From an uncultured Actinobacillus sp. (lineage in GTDB: Bacteria; Pseudomonadota; Gammaproteobacteria; Enterobacterales; Pasteurellaceae), in NCBI RefSeq assembly GCF_945915845.1, contig NZ_CAMEFX010000002.1, positions 62,001-126,000 of the forward strand: a stretch of 64,000 bases of DNA. The letters are read 5' to 3'. Below the pieces are notes generated by a model that did not search any database, was not told the origin of the DNA, and saw nothing but the letters and a program-made list of their open reading frames with translations. Position 1 is the stretch's first letter; each line of letters starts with the position of its first letter. Positions 10,677-22,066 of the stretch are shown one piece after another. A program made the position numbers and the translations under genes.

Positions 10677-12122
10677 ATGAAATTTATCGTTAAACTTTTT
10701 CCCGAAATTATGATTAAAAGCGACAGTGTTCGTAAGCGTTTTATCAAAATTTTAACCAGCAATATCCGCAATGTGTTAACCCGTGATTTTGAGGTTGCCG
10801 TGGTGCGCCATTGGGATTTTATTGAGGTTCGTTCACAACAAGAAGAACTAAAAAGCGAAATTATTGCAGCTTTGCAACGTATTCCGGGAATTCACCATTT
10901 TTTAGAAGTGGAAGAACAGCCTTTTACGGATTTACACAATATTTTTGAGCAAACTTTGGCGCGTATGTGTGAGGAATTAGAAGGCAAAACTTTCTGTGTG
11001 CGTGCGAAACGTCGTGGCAAGCATAGTTTTAGCTCATTGGAAATTGAACGTTATGTGGGCGGTGGTTTGAACCAACATATTGAAAGCGCAAAAGTGAAGC
11101 TGAAAAATCCTGATGTTACCGTTCGCCTTGAAGTGGAAGACGATAAATTATTATTTATTAACGCGCGCCATGCAGGGATTGGCGGCTATCCGATTGGTAC
11201 GCAGGAAGATGTGTTATCTTTAATTTCCGGTGGTTTCGATTCTGGCGTGTCGAGTTATATGTTAATTCGCCGCGGTTCACGAGTGCATTATTGTTTCTTT
11301 AATTTGGGCGGTGCGGCGCATGAAATTGGGGTAAAACAAATGGCGTATCATATTTGGAGCCGTTATAGCACTTCGCACAAAGTCCGTTTTATTGCCATTA
11401 ATTTTGAAGATGTGGTAGGCGAAATTCTCGAGAAAATCGACAATGGACAAATGGGCGTGGTGTTAAAACGCATGATGGTACGTGCAGCGAGCAAAGTCGC
11501 AGATCGTTTTAAAATTGAAGCCATTGTCACAGGCGAAGCCCTTGGGCAGGTGTCTAGCCAAACTTTAACTAATTTGCGTTTAATTGATGAAGCCGCTGAT
11601 GCCTTGGTGTTGCGTCCTTTAATTACCCACGACAAAGAACAAATTATTGCGATGGCACGTGAAATTGGCACGGATGATATTGCGAAATCTATGCCTGAAT
11701 TCTGTGGGGTGATTTCTAAAAATCCAACAGTAAAAGCGATTCGTGAAAAAATCTTAGCGGAAGAACAAAACTTCAACTTTGATGTGCTGCAAAGTGCGGT
11801 GGAAAATGCGCAATATTTGGATATTCGTGAAATTGCTGAACAAACTGAGCGCGAAGTGGTGGAAGTGGATGCGGTTTCAGTATTAAACGACAACGATATT
11901 ATTTTAGATATTCGCAGTCCTGAAGAAACGGATGACAATCCTTTTGAATTGGATGGTCATGAAGTGAAATTAATGCCATTCTATAAATTGTCATCGCAAT
12001 TTGGCTCCCTTGACCAAAGCAAAAATTATGTGTTGTATTGTGAACGTGGCGTAATGAGCAAGTTACAAGCCTTGTATTTAAAAGAAAATGGCTTTACCAA
12101 TGTAAGAGTGTTCAGAAAATAA
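10677..12122 (+). CDS. thiI: tRNA 4-thiouridine / thiazole sulfurtransferase ThiI
   Basis: Uses persulfide sulfur to make 4-thiouridine at tRNA position 8 and supplies sulfur for the thiamine thiazole. The 481 residues carry an N-terminal ferredoxin-like/THUMP region, the PP-loop SGGFDSGV, and a C-terminal rhodanese domain with active-site CERGVMS. The ATG at 10677 ([14 protein letters not shown]) fits the family better than the ATG two codons upstream at 10671. A terminator precedes it, so it likely has its own promoter. Confidence 0.95.
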   Translation: MKFIVKLFPEIMIKSDSVRKRFIKILTSNIRNVLTRDFEVAVVRHWDFIEVRSQQEELKSEIIAALQRIPGIHHFLEVEEQPFTDLHNIFEQTLARMCEELEGKTFCVRAKRRGKHSFSSLEIERYVGGGLNQHIESAKVKLKNPDVTVRLEVEDDKLLFINARHAGIGGYPIGTQEDVLSLISGGFDSGVSSYMLIRRGSRVHYCFFNLGGAAHEIGVKQMAYHIWSRYSTSHKVRFIAINFEDVVGEILEKIDNGQMGVVLKRMMVRAASKVADRFKIEAIVTGEALGQVSSQTLTNLRLIDEAADALVLRPLITHDKEQIIAMAREIGTDDIAKSMPEFCGVISKNPTVKAIREKILAEEQNFNFDVLQSAVENAQYLDIREIAEQTEREVVEVDAVSVLNDNDIILDIRSPEETDDNPFELDGHEVKLMPFYKLSSQFGSLDQSKNYVLYCERGVMSKLQALYLKENGFTNVRVFRK

Positions 12123-12147
12123 TCAAACTAGCAACCGTTTGCCTAAA

Positions 12148-12169
12148 AAATGTGATCTTGATCAGATTT
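12148..12169 (+). promoter_or_regulatory. CRP-cAMP binding site upstream of the porin gene
   Basis: AAATGTGATCT followed directly by TGATCAGATTT is a near-perfect match to the 22-base CRP consensus. It is centred about 70 bases upstream of the start predicted from the promoter at 12194-12222, a usual class I activating position. Binding itself is inferred. Confidence 0.78.
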
Positions 12170-12193
12170 TTGAGAAATTCTCGGGAACTTTTA

Positions 12194-12222
12194 TTGACGT
12201 TGTTATTTTTCTTTGGCAATAT
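12194..12222 (+). promoter_or_regulatory. Likely sigma-70 promoter of the porin gene
   Basis: TTGACG (12194-12199), 17-base spacer, CAATAT (12217-12222). The resulting leader to the ATG at 12322 would be about 90 bases. Confidence 0.5.
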
Positions 12223-12321
12223 TTTGACCGCTTAAGGATTTAAGCGATGTTTGACTTTTGGTTTTGCTAAAAGTTCAAATGGAAATTGTTATAAAAATAA
12301 ATTCTGATAAGGAATTAAATT

Positions 12322-13488
12322 ATGAAAAAGACATTAGTAGCATTAGTCGTAGCTGCAGCAGCAGCGTCTGCAAGCGCAGCAACAGTTTACAATAACGAAG
12401 GCACTACAGTTGATGTAGGCGGTCGTTTCGACGTTGTTTTAGGTAAATTCAACGATAACGAACGTGCAGATTTACGTAACAACGAATCTCGTATCGAATT
12501 CAAAGCACAACACGATTTAGGTAACGGCTTAAAAGCATTAGCATTCACTCGTTTACGTTTTAACGAGGGTGGTGACCGTTGGGATACTCAAAGCTCATTC
12601 AATAACATCCAAACAAACAAATTATGGTTAGGTTTGGAAGCGGAAAATATCGGTCGTTTAACATTCGGTAAACAAGATACCAATGGTGATGCGATCCAAA
12701 TCAATGATAATGCTTATATCTTTGGTGGCAACAACAACGTATTAGATGGCGGTGACAAAGTTGCTTCTTTCCGTTCTGCTGATTTCCAAATCGCAGAAGG
12801 TCACAAATTAGGCTTTGGTGCTGACTATGTATTTGGTCAATCAACAAAAGATGGTAATCAAACAGACGAAGAACTGAAATATGGTTACAATGCGGTAGCA
12901 TTCTACCAAGCTGATTTCGGTGATTTAAAAGCAAAATTAAATGCAGGTTATACCACAGCTAAATATGATGATGATTCAGTTACTAACGTAACAGGTCGCC
13001 AAGAAAAAGCATGGCGTGTTGCTTCTCAATTTACTTATGGTACAACTGAGTTTGGCGTAGAATACGGCGAAACTAAATTTGTTGACACTAAAGCTCATGA
13101 AAACCAAGGTAAAGGTAAATTCTTAGAAGTGGCAGCAAAATATGAGTACTTAAAAGATACTGCTTCTGTATATACAGCGTGGGAACACAATGTATATAAA
13201 GGTTATACAGATGATTTTGGATTTGCTAAAGGTAAGGCAAACTTCTTACGTTCGGTTGCAGGTGGCTTAGAAGTAAATAACGGCGGTAAATTAACTGAGA
13301 ACGTATTTATTCTTGGTACAGACTATAAGTTTACTCAAAATGTCGTGACTTATGCTGAATATGCTTATTCACACGTTAAAGCTAATACCAAAGCTTCAAT
13401 TGGTGGTGCTGGCGTAACTGCATACGCTGATGGCACAGAAAAAGCGAAAGATCATCGTTACGGTGTGGGTGTTCGCGTATACTTCTAA
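12322..13488 (+). CDS. Outer-membrane general porin, OmpP2-like
   Basis: Trimeric beta-barrel porin that lets small solutes through the outer membrane and is usually a dominant surface protein in Haemophilus. It has 388 residues: an Ala-rich signal peptide of about 20 residues (MKKTLVALVV...SASA), Gly/aromatic-alternating beta strands throughout, and the C-terminal VGVRVYF with the terminal Phe needed for barrel assembly. Codon use is strongly biased (GTA, TTA, CGT), typical of high expression. The CRP site upstream suggests catabolite control. An independent unit ended by a strong terminator. Confidence 0.93.
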   Translation: MKKTLVALVVAAAAASASAATVYNNEGTTVDVGGRFDVVLGKFNDNERADLRNNESRIEFKAQHDLGNGLKALAFTRLRFNEGGDRWDTQSSFNNIQTNKLWLGLEAENIGRLTFGKQDTNGDAIQINDNAYIFGGNNNVLDGGDKVASFRSADFQIAEGHKLGFGADYVFGQSTKDGNQTDEELKYGYNAVAFYQADFGDLKAKLNAGYTTAKYDDDSVTNVTGRQEKAWRVASQFTYGTTEFGVEYGETKFVDTKAHENQGKGKFLEVAAKYEYLKDTASVYTAWEHNVYKGYTDDFGFAKGKANFLRSVAGGLEVNNGGKLTENVFILGTDYKFTQNVVTYAEYAYSHVKANTKASIGGAGVTAYADGTEKAKDHRYGVGVRVYF

Positions 13489-13510
13489 TCAGTTGATTAG
13501 CTAACATTTT

Positions 13511-13542
13511 AAACCCGATCTTTGGATCGGGTTTTTTTATTT
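13511..13542 (+). terminator. Porin terminator
   Basis: Perfect 10-base stem AAACCCGATC / GATCGGGTTT with a TTTG loop, then TTTTATTTTT. Confidence 0.93.
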
Positions 13543-13752
13543 TTGCGTCGATGAAATTAAATGACAATACATAGGGTAAATATTCTTGTCTAGGTTAATT
13601 TGTATTGGCGAGTAAAGATGTTCACTCTACGAAACTCAAGGCATTGTGTCACTGTGGCATAATATCCTATTTTTGTGATCTTTATTCCAATTCTAATGCC
13701 TTATCCTACCAAATTTTTTCTTATTTTTTTAAACTCTCATCAAACGCTTAAT
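13543..13752. other. AT-rich gap between porin and brnT
   Basis: No open frame, tRNA or strong hairpin seen. The last part is T-rich and leads into the palindromic operator candidate at 13753. Confidence 0.5.
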
Positions 13753-13774
13753 AATATTTGTAACTACAAATATT
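13753..13774. promoter_or_regulatory. Palindromic operator candidate of brnTA
   Basis: Perfect inverted repeat AATATTTGTA / TACAAATATT with two bases between, ending 25 bases before the brnT ATG. It overlaps a TAATAT that could be a -10 box. BrnA antitoxins are known to repress their own operon through a DNA-binding domain, so this is the natural binding site. Confidence 0.6.
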
Positions 13775-13799
13775 GACAGTTTTTAAAAAGGGGTGTTTA

Positions 13800-14081
13800 A
13801 TGTTAATAGAATATGATGAACAGAAAAGTCAGAAGAATGAATATGAACGTGATTTATCGTTTTCCGATGCTGTCGAATTTGATTTTGAGACAGCATTTAT
13901 TCAGCCTGATTTAAGAAAGAATTATGGCGAAGAGAGATTTCAGGCTTTAGGGTATATTGGAGAACGATTACACATGCTTGTTTTTTGTTATCGAGACTAT
14001 GCCTTAAGAATTATTAGTTTTAGAAAAGCCAACGCAAGGGAGCAAAGAAAATATGAGAACTTTAGAAGAACAATTAGCTGA
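13800..14081 (+). CDS. brnT: BrnT-family type II toxin
   Basis: Ribonuclease toxin of the RelE-like fold that blocks translation when free of BrnA. The 93 residues from the ATG at 13800 (AAGGGG upstream) show the family pattern IEYDEQKSQKNEYERDLSFSDA at the start and GYIGERLHMLVFCYRD...IISFRKANAREQRKYE at the end. A longer frame from 13773 adds nine residues but has no ribosome site. It overlaps the next gene by 29 bases, so the pair is translationally coupled. Confidence 0.9.
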   Translation: MLIEYDEQKSQKNEYERDLSFSDAVEFDFETAFIQPDLRKNYGEERFQALGYIGERLHMLVFCYRDYALRIISFRKANAREQRKYENFRRTIS

Positions 14082-14370
14082 TCCTTATTATGATGATGCG
14101 GATCAGTTTATCGATGATGAAAGCCCTGAATGGACAGATGAAGATTTTAAAGCAGCCATTGAGTTTAGCAAAAATTATCCACCCGAAATTAAAGAATTAA
14201 TCGAATGGTCTCGCGAACGTAAACGCGGTCGTCCGCCTGTGGAAGAGAAAAAAGTGAGCGTAACTATTCGTTATTCGAGCAAAGTGATTGAGGCTTTTAA
14301 GGCAACAGGAAAAGGTTGGCAAAGCCGGATGAATCAGGTATTGGAAGATTATGTTGCAAAATCGATGTAG
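14053..14370 (+). CDS. brnA: BrnA-family antitoxin and autorepressor
   Basis: Binds and neutralises BrnT and represses the operon. It has 105 residues. The acidic N-terminal half (ADPYYDDADQFIDDESPEWTD) is the toxin-binding part; the basic C-terminal half (KRGRPPVEEKKVSVTIRYSSKVIEAFKATGKGWQSRMNQVLEDYV) has the ribbon-helix-helix-like signature of the family. No mobile gene is next to it, but toxin-antitoxin pairs are commonly gained by transfer. Confidence 0.9.
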   Translation: MRTLEEQLADPYYDDADQFIDDESPEWTDEDFKAAIEFSKNYPPEIKELIEWSRERKRGRPPVEEKKVSVTIRYSSKVIEAFKATGKGWQSRMNQVLEDYVAKSM

Positions 14371-14425
14371 TTTTGTTTGTATTGCGTTTAATTCCCTAAA
14401 ATCATCATGGAAAATTAAGTGTTAA

Positions 14426-15844
<1,419 letters not shown>

Positions 15845-15882
15845 GCGTTAAAAACGGTATCTTATTGACCGCACTTATAATT

Positions 15883-15919
15883 AACCCCTATACAACATGA
15901 GCTGTATAGGGGTTTTTGT
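15883..15919. terminator. Bidirectional terminator between argG and adk
   Basis: Stem AACCCCTATACA (15883-15894) pairs with TGTATAGGGGTT (15903-15914), followed by TTTTGTT on the plus strand. The two flanking genes converge on it. Confidence 0.88.
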
Positions 15920-15939
15920 TTATCTTGTTGTTGTGATGT

Positions 15940-16611
<672 letters not shown>

Positions 16612-16685
16612 TTACTTTAACGTGAATTTAGGGAAAAAGCAAATGAATAACAAGATAATAACTGTTCAAAAGTATAGTATTTGTG

Positions 16686-16691
16686 TATAAT
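16686..16691 (+). promoter_or_regulatory. -10 box of the short-peptide transcription unit
   Basis: Exact TATAAT; the -35 is poor (TGTTCA or TTCAAA, spacer 17 or 15). Predicted start near 16698, about 100 bases before the ATG of the 25-residue peptide. Confidence 0.5.
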
Positions 16692-16708
16692 TATGGCGCG
16701 CTTGAAAT

Positions 16709-16795
16709 GGCGTAGGTGGGTCTGCTAGCAGTCCCGCCAGTTCGCAGCTAGCGGGGCTGTAGCAGATCTTGTGATTTATTTTCACAAGGAGCATG
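16709..16795 (+). ncRNA. Structured 5' leader of the short-peptide mRNA
   Basis: A long stem pairs TCTGCTAGCAGTCCCGC with GCGGGGCTGTAGCAGA (one bulge, one wobble), ending near 16765. A second hairpin pairs CTTGTGA with TTCACAAG directly over the first bases of the Shine-Dalgarno sequence AAGGAG. Such folding would limit ribosome access, as in type I toxin mRNAs. Any antisense partner is not identified. Confidence 0.5.
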
Positions 16796-16797
16796 AT

Positions 16798-16875
16798 ATG
16801 AAACGAATTCTTCGTTTAATCATTGTTATTCTGTTATGCCTATTGCTACGTAGTAGCACTGGAACTGGCTTATAG
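16798..16875 (+). CDS. 25-residue hydrophobic peptide (leader peptide or type I toxin-like)
   Basis: A 25-codon frame with a strong ribosome site (CACAAGGAG, 6 bases before ATG). The peptide is MKRILRLIIV, then a Leu/Ile stretch (ILLCLLL), then RSSTGTGL; 13 of 25 residues are Leu, Ile or Val. It has one possible membrane span flanked by basic residues. A terminator lies 18 bases after the stop. The mRNA is heavily folded and stands alone on the plus strand between two minus-strand genes. The composition suits an ilv/leu attenuator leader, but no biosynthetic gene follows; a type I toxin is the alternative. I do not recognise it. Confidence 0.6.
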   Translation: MKRILRLIIVILLCLLLRSSTGTGL

Positions 16876-16892
16876 CAGAATAAACCTTAGGG

Positions 16893-16927
16893 CGTTCAGG
16901 GTTCGCTAGTCCTGAACGTTCTTTATT
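16893..16927 (+). terminator. Terminator of the short-peptide unit
   Basis: Stem CGTTCAGG (16893-16900) / CCTGAACG (16911-16918) with a 10-base loop, followed by TTCTTTATT. Confidence 0.8.
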
Positions 16928-16945
16928 ATAATGATTTTCTTTGCG

Positions 16946-18223
16946 TTATCCAATCTTAATTTTCTCACGCCATGGAGCCACCCAAATCAAGCAAATCATT
17001 CCCGGAATCGCTAAGAAAAAACAGAACCAAAAATAATGGTAGTAGCCTAAATATTCGATTAATGCTCCGGCTTGTGTGTTGATGGTTGCTCTGGGTAAGG
17101 CGGATAGGCTGGTGAATAAAGCTAATTGGGTCGCGGTGTAAAGCGGGTTGGTTTCGCGCGCCATAAAAGCGACAAACGCGGAAGTGCCCAGCCCTACGCC
17201 AATAAATTCAGCGGCAATCACAAGGCTTAATGCAGTAAGTTCGTATGTGCCGATTTGCTCAAAGCGTCCGTGACCGGCGAGCCAAGCAAAGCCTAGAATG
17301 GTTACAATTTGCACAAGTCCAAATAACCAGAGTGCTTTATTGATCCCTATTTTGAGCATAATCACTCCGCCGACAATGCTTGCAACCACCATAGGCCAAA
17401 GGGATGCATTTTTAGCCACAATGCCAATTTGCGTTTTTGAAAATCCCATGTCGTAATAAAAAGGGGAAATGAGCGCAGTAGCCATGCTATCACCCAGTTT
17501 ATAGAGGAATATAAAAGCCAGAATACCTAGCGCGCCCCATAATCCTTTACGTGTAAAGAATTCTTTGAAGGGTTCTACGACATTTTCTTTTAAAGTGCGG
17601 TTTGTTTTTAGTTCAATTTGTGGTTCACGGCTTAAAAATAGCGTCATGAAAATCCCCGGTAACATAAAAAGGGCTGTAATAATAAAGACTGTTTGCCAAG
17701 GGAGGTGATCGGATAAAATTAGGGATAATGAGCCTGGAATTAAGCCTGAAATGCGATAGGCATTGACGTGAATACTGTTTCCTAAACCGAGATCTGCATC
17801 TGATAAAATTTCACGGCGAAAAGCATCTAATACAATATCTTGGCTTGCAGAGAAAAATGAGCAGAGGGTGGCTAATCCTGCAATGAGTGTGAGCCCAAAG
17901 TGTGTTGTGGGATCTAAAAAGCCGAATAACCCTAAAGATATAAGTAATAACACTTGGGATATGAATATCCAACCGCGGCGGCGACCTAAAAATGGTGGAA
18001 CATAGCGATCTAATAGGGGGGACCAAAGAAATTTCCACGTAAAGGGTAAGGTGACGGCGGTGAAGTAACCGAGAGATTCTAAATCCACTTGTTCTGAGCG
18101 TAACCAAATGGGTAATAGGGACGTGATAATATACAGGGGTAATCCTGAGCTAAAGCCTGTGAAGATGCAAATGAGCATATTACGGCTAAAAATTTGAGTG
18201 ATGATAGAAGGTTGTTTTTGCAT
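16946..18223 (-). CDS. ampG: Muropeptide permease AmpG (MFS)
   Basis: Inner-membrane transporter that imports anhydro-muropeptides for cell-wall recycling. The 425 residues form about 12 hydrophobic helices of the major facilitator type. The N-terminal SGLPLYIITSLLPIWLRSEQVDLESLGYFT and the first inter-helix loop WKFLWSPLLDRYVPPFLGRRRGWI fit AmpG. It lies just upstream of an inverted tandem-hairpin element and next to galE. Confidence 0.92.
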   Translation of the reverse strand: MQKQPSIITQIFSRNMLICIFTGFSSGLPLYIITSLLPIWLRSEQVDLESLGYFTAVTLPFTWKFLWSPLLDRYVPPFLGRRRGWIFISQVLLLISLGLFGFLDPTTHFGLTLIAGLATLCSFFSASQDIVLDAFRREILSDADLGLGNSIHVNAYRISGLIPGSLSLILSDHLPWQTVFIITALFMLPGIFMTLFLSREPQIELKTNRTLKENVVEPFKEFFTRKGLWGALGILAFIFLYKLGDSMATALISPFYYDMGFSKTQIGIVAKNASLWPMVVASIVGGVIMLKIGINKALWLFGLVQIVTILGFAWLAGHGRFEQIGTYELTALSLVIAAEFIGVGLGTSAFVAFMARETNPLYTATQLALFTSLSALPRATINTQAGALIEYLGYYHYFWFCFFLAIPGMICLIWVAPWREKIKIG

Positions 18224-18264
18224 AATAAAAAGGAGCGAATATGTCGTCCTGCCAAATATTGATA

Positions 18265-18371
18265 AACCCTATACGAGCCGTATAGGGTTATTTAATCTGA
18301 GCTGCTCTGCGGCTCTTCTATTCAGCCCCAGCGGGGCTGGGTTTACCGAACCTAGCACGGCTCGTGCTAGG
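18265..18371 (-). repeat. Tandem-hairpin intergenic element, family 1, copy B (inverted)
   Basis: Reverse-complement copy of the element at 8544-8650, with the same four hairpins in the same order when read on the minus strand and only scattered differences, mostly in the linkers. It sits between ampG and galE, both on the minus strand, so a transcript running from galE into ampG would carry it in the same orientation relative to transcription as copy A. Confidence 0.85.
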
Positions 18372-18393
18372 TAGTAATCAAACTGGAATTTGA

Positions 18394-19410
18394 TTAATCT
18401 TTATAGCCTTTCGGGTTGTTTTTTTGCCAATTCCAAGTATCTTTCATCATTTGTTCAAGATCTCGTTCTGCTTTCCAACCTAATTCTTTGGCAGCTCGAC
18501 CGGCATCAGCATAATTTACGGCAATATCCCCGGCACGGCGTGGTGCAAATTTATAAGGAATTTCAATGCCATTGGCAGTATTGAATGCGTTAACCATATC
18601 TAAAACCGAATAACCTACGCCGGTACCTAGGTTATAAATATGCAAACCGCGGTCATTTTCATGGCGATTTAAGGCTTTTACGTGGCCTACGGCTAAATCA
18701 ACAACGTGAATATAATCACGAACGCCTGTGCCGTCTTTGGTGTCGTAATCATTACCGAAAATAGATAATTCTTTGAGTTTGCCGATAGCCACTTGACTAA
18801 TATAAGGCATTAAGTTATTTGGGATACCATTTGGGTCTTCACCAATTAAACCACTTTCGTGCGCACCAACAGGGTTAAAATAGCGAAGTAGGGTAATGCT
18901 AAATTCAGGTACGGCTTTAGCAATGTCCATTAAAATTTGTTCTACCATTAATTTTGATGTGCCATATGGGTTGGTTGTTCCGCCAACTTTACAATCTTCT
19001 GTCACGGGAATGCGTTCAGGATCGCCATAAACGGTTGAAGAGGAACTAAAAATAAAATTCCATACCCCCGCTTTGCGCATTTCTTGGATAAGATTGAGTG
19101 AACCGGTTACGTTATTGCGATAGTATTCAATCGGTTTTTGAACGCTTTCACCTACCGCTTTTAAACCGGCAAAGTGAATCACTGCATCAATACTATTTTC
19201 GGCAAAAATACGTTGTAATAATGCGCTGTCCAGAATATCGCCTTCATAGAATTTAACGGATTTGCCTGTGATTTCTTTTACTCGTTCAAGTGATTTTGGC
19301 GAGGAGTTACAAAGGTTATCCAATACGACTACATCACGATTGTTGTTTAATAATTCGACTAAAGTGTGTGAGCCAATATATCCGGCTCCGCCGGTAACTA
19401 AAATTGCCAT
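18394..19410 (-). CDS. galE: UDP-glucose 4-epimerase
   Basis: Interconverts UDP-glucose and UDP-galactose, feeding galactose into lipooligosaccharide as well as galactose use. The 338 residues match the E. coli length. N-terminal Rossmann motif [11 protein letters not shown] binds NAD; the catalytic pair appears as SSSSTVYG and the YGTSK motif (Tyr-x-x-x-Lys). [12 protein letters not shown] and YFNPVGAH are as expected. Confidence 0.97.
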   Translation of the reverse strand: MAILVTGGAGYIGSHTLVELLNNNRDVVVLDNLCNSSPKSLERVKEITGKSVKFYEGDILDSALLQRIFAENSIDAVIHFAGLKAVGESVQKPIEYYRNNVTGSLNLIQEMRKAGVWNFIFSSSSTVYGDPERIPVTEDCKVGGTTNPYGTSKLMVEQILMDIAKAVPEFSITLLRYFNPVGAHESGLIGEDPNGIPNNLMPYISQVAIGKLKELSIFGNDYDTKDGTGVRDYIHVVDLAVGHVKALNRHENDRGLHIYNLGTGVGYSVLDMVNAFNTANGIEIPYKFAPRRAGDIAVNYADAGRAAKELGWKAERDLEQMMKDTWNWQKNNPKGYKD

Positions 19411-19590
19411 AAGTGATTCCTTCTAACTTAACAAAGAAGTGCTAAGTATAGATCCTTTAATCCACAAGAAAAAGTAGATTTATGAAAAATTCGTTGATTT
19501 TTAACCGCACTTTTACAGTGGTTTTGCTTTCACAATCTACAGCTTTTCGGTACAATACGCGCGATTTTACTCTTAACAAAAGGATGACTT

Positions 19591-20904
19591 ATGTCTTTAG
19601 AAAAAACCTTCGAACTTTCGGCACGTGGCTCGACTGTTCGACAAGAAATTATTGCAGGTTTAACCACATTTTTAGCAATGGTTTATTCTGTGATTGTTGT
19701 GCCTAATATGCTTAGTAGGGTAGGTTTTCCAGCTGAGAGCGTATTTATTGCGACTTGTTTGGTTTCCAGTTTAGGGTCGATTTTAATCGGTTTATGGGCG
19801 AATGCTCCAATGGCAATTGGTTGTGCCATTTCATTAACAGCATTTACCGCATTTAGCTTAGTACACGGTCAACAAGTGAGTATTCCTGTTGCATTGGGTG
19901 CCGTATTTTTAATGGGGCTCGTCTTTACCGTCATTTCTGCAACAGGTATTCGTTCTTGGATTTTACGTAATCTTCCCTCGAGTATTGCGCATGGTGCAGG
20001 TATTGGGATTGGTTTGTTTTTGCTTTTAATTGCAGCAAATGGTGTCGGCGCGGTTGTTGGTAACCAAGAGGGGCTCCCTGTTAAATTCGGTGAATTTACT
20101 TCATTCCCTGTGATGATGTCATTACTGGGATTGGCGGCAATTATTGGCTTAGAAAAATTGCAAGTAAAAGGTGCAATTTTATGGGTGATTATTGCAATTA
20201 CTATTGTTGGTTTGATTTTTGATCCGGCTGTAAAATTTGATGGTGAAATTTTCAAAATGCCAACCTTTGGCGAGCAATCACTTTTCTTAGCATTAGATAT
20301 TCAAGGCGCATTACAACCTGCGATTTTACCTGTGGTATTCGCACTTGTTATGACCGCGGTATTTGATGCAACAGGTACGATCCGTGCGGTCGCCGGACAA
20401 GCAAACTTATTAGATAAAGATGGACAAATTATTAATGGTGGTAAAGCCTTAACATCTGACTCTGTGGGGAGCTTAATGTCCGGTGTATTTGGTACGGCGC
20501 CGGCGGCTGTTTATATTGAGTCTGCTGCAGGTACAGCTGCAGGTGGTAAGACAGGTATTACAGCTATTGTGGTAGGGATTGGTTTCTTATTGATGCTATT
20601 TTTCCAACCTATTGCGACTTTAGTACCTAATTATGCCACTGCGCCTGCATTAATGTATGTCGGTTTACTCATGTTAAGTAATGTGAGCAAATTAGATTTT
20701 ACTGACTTTGTTGGAGCAATGAGTGGTTTAGTTTGTGCGGTATTTATTGTATTGACAGCAAATATCGTAACAGGCATTATGCTTGGCTTTGCGGCACTTG
20801 TGATTGGTCGTATTGTTTCAGGTGATGTGAAAAACTTAAACCTTGGCACAGTGTTAATTGCAATTGCATTGGTTGCATTCTATGCTTTTGGTTGGGCAAT
20901 TTAA
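19591..20904 (+). CDS. NCS2-family purine permease (AdeP/GhxP-like)
   Basis: Proton-coupled nucleobase transporter of the inner membrane; within NCS2 it resembles the adenine/guanine/hypoxanthine group. It has 437 residues and about 12-14 hydrophobic segments. The start [28 protein letters not shown] and the ATGTIRAV and [22 protein letters not shown] motifs are the usual substrate-site segments. A possible -10 TACAAT is at about 19552. No purine riboswitch was recognisable in the 180-base upstream gap. Confidence 0.88.
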   Translation: MSLEKTFELSARGSTVRQEIIAGLTTFLAMVYSVIVVPNMLSRVGFPAESVFIATCLVSSLGSILIGLWANAPMAIGCAISLTAFTAFSLVHGQQVSIPVALGAVFLMGLVFTVISATGIRSWILRNLPSSIAHGAGIGIGLFLLLIAANGVGAVVGNQEGLPVKFGEFTSFPVMMSLLGLAAIIGLEKLQVKGAILWVIIAITIVGLIFDPAVKFDGEIFKMPTFGEQSLFLALDIQGALQPAILPVVFALVMTAVFDATGTIRAVAGQANLLDKDGQIINGGKALTSDSVGSLMSGVFGTAPAAVYIESAAGTAAGGKTGITAIVVGIGFLLMLFFQPIATLVPNYATAPALMYVGLLMLSNVSKLDFTDFVGAMSGLVCAVFIVLTANIVTGIMLGFAALVIGRIVSGDVKNLNLGTVLIAIALVAFYAFGWAI

Positions 20905-20925
20905 TCTTTCAAATAAGGAAAAATC

Positions 20926-21402
20926 ATGAACAAATTTATTAAATTTACAGCAACGTTAATTTTGGCTTTAGGTATCACAGCTTGTGGCGATGATCCAAAA
21001 GCAGAATACAAGAAAATCACTGAATGGAGTCAGCAGCAACAAGCTACCCAACAACAAGTGTTACAAGAGTTTCAAACTTCATTATCTCAGCTGAAATCAC
21101 CTGAAGAAGTAGAGCCAATCTTGAAAAAATATGAAGATGGCACAAAAGCTATTGTGGACTCTTTAGATAAAGTTGATGTTAAAAGCAAAGAAATCAAAGA
21201 ACTCAAAGAGAAAAGCAAAGCTGTATTAAATCTTTCTATTGAGGTAACTCGTAAATCAGTAAAATCACTTGAAAAACCGTTAACTGACGAAGAAAAAGCA
21301 GAGCTTCAAGCTAAAGTAAGTGAATTACAAGCTTCTTCACAAGCCCTTACTGAACTTGATCAAGCATTAGCTAAAAAATATGGTGAGACTGATAAAAAAT
21401 AA
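20926..21402 (+). CDS. Small coiled-coil lipoprotein, unknown function
   Basis: A 158-residue predicted lipoprotein: signal peptide MNKFIKFTATLILALGITAC with lipobox ITAC (Cys20 lipidated). Most of the rest is charged, Gln/Lys/Glu-rich alpha helix (EWSQQQQATQQQVLQEF, KEIKELKEKSKAVLNLSIE) and probably coiled coil. Asp-Asp at +3/+4 after the Cys (CGDD) leaves the sorting to inner or outer membrane open. It begins 21 bases after the permease gene, so the two may share a transcript. Strong terminator downstream. Confidence 0.7.
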   Translation: MNKFIKFTATLILALGITACGDDPKAEYKKITEWSQQQQATQQQVLQEFQTSLSQLKSPEEVEPILKKYEDGTKAIVDSLDKVDVKSKEIKELKEKSKAVLNLSIEVTRKSVKSLEKPLTDEEKAELQAKVSELQASSQALTELDQALAKKYGETDKK

Positions 21403-21450
21403 TCTTGAAAGAAAATTTTGATTTTTTAAAGATTAGTATTTTTTAGTTTG

Positions 21451-21489
21451 AGGACTAAGTTCTGTGTTTTGTGGAACTTAGTCCTTTTT
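21451..21489 (+). terminator. Terminator after the small lipoprotein gene
   Basis: Perfect 12-base stem AGGACTAAGTTC / GAACTTAGTCCT with an 11-base loop, then TTTTTC. Confidence 0.92.
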
Positions 21490-21522
21490 CGATATTATGT
21501 GGATGGGTTCAATATAATATGG

Positions 21523-21984
21523 CTAAGCAGCGAATTTCATCAGATGATGAGCGCGCGGTTTGATTTGATGGATCGTATTGGTGACGGTTCCAATAATATT
21601 TAATTTGGCAATATCATCCGTCTTGATATTCGTTGCTTTAGAGCTGAGTGCAAAAAGAACAAATTCTCCATTACTGTGCACAACAAATTCATAAATTTCC
21701 ATTCTATGATGTTGTTCAATAACAATTAAATCACCTTCATGCAATTCATTATGTTTTTCAACAACAAGCATATCGCCTTGTTCAATACCCCAAGCAATCA
21801 TATCGGGATTAGTGACACGAATAAAACAGGTTTGCTGTGGATGTTTAATACAGTATAAATTGAGGTCTAATTTACGACTATAGGTCATTAATGAATTCTC
21901 ACTTTCCACCATATCATCAAAAAATGGCAGTGGGTTATATGAGAAATCATTAGCAATCATAGAGTTAGTTTTTGTATAGTGCAT
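21523..21984 (-). CDS. UmuD-like (peptidase S24 fold) protein lacking the Ser-Lys dyad
   Basis: A 153-residue protein whose last 105 residues align by eye with E. coli UmuD: KLDLNLYCIKHPQQTCFIRV, then GIEQGDMLVVEK, EGDLIVIEQ and the closing NIIGTVTNTIHQIK. The catalytic Ser60 position is Asp (NPDM in place of GDSM) and Lys97 is Tyr (EIYEF in place of FTVKKL). The Cys-Gly cleavage site is also not seen. It therefore cannot self-cleave by the known mechanism. No umuC follows. LexA-like sequences lie upstream (22004-22019, 22067-22086), which would suit SOS control. Function unknown. Confidence 0.72.
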   Translation of the reverse strand: MHYTKTNSMIANDFSYNPLPFFDDMVESENSLMTYSRKLDLNLYCIKHPQQTCFIRVTNPDMIAWGIEQGDMLVVEKHNELHEGDLIVIEQHHRMEIYEFVVHSNGEFVLFALSSKATNIKTDDIAKLNIIGTVTNTIHQIKPRAHHLMKFAA

Positions 21985-22066
21985 AATTAGCTCCTATTCA
22001 TTTCTGTATAAATACCGTCAAATAACTATTTATTAAATCAGCTTGTTTATTTAAACAGCTGTATAA

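Noticed and set aside
19411..19590. Possible purine riboswitch before the NCS2 permease
   Set aside because: I could not find the conserved junction and loop bases of the aptamer in the gap.
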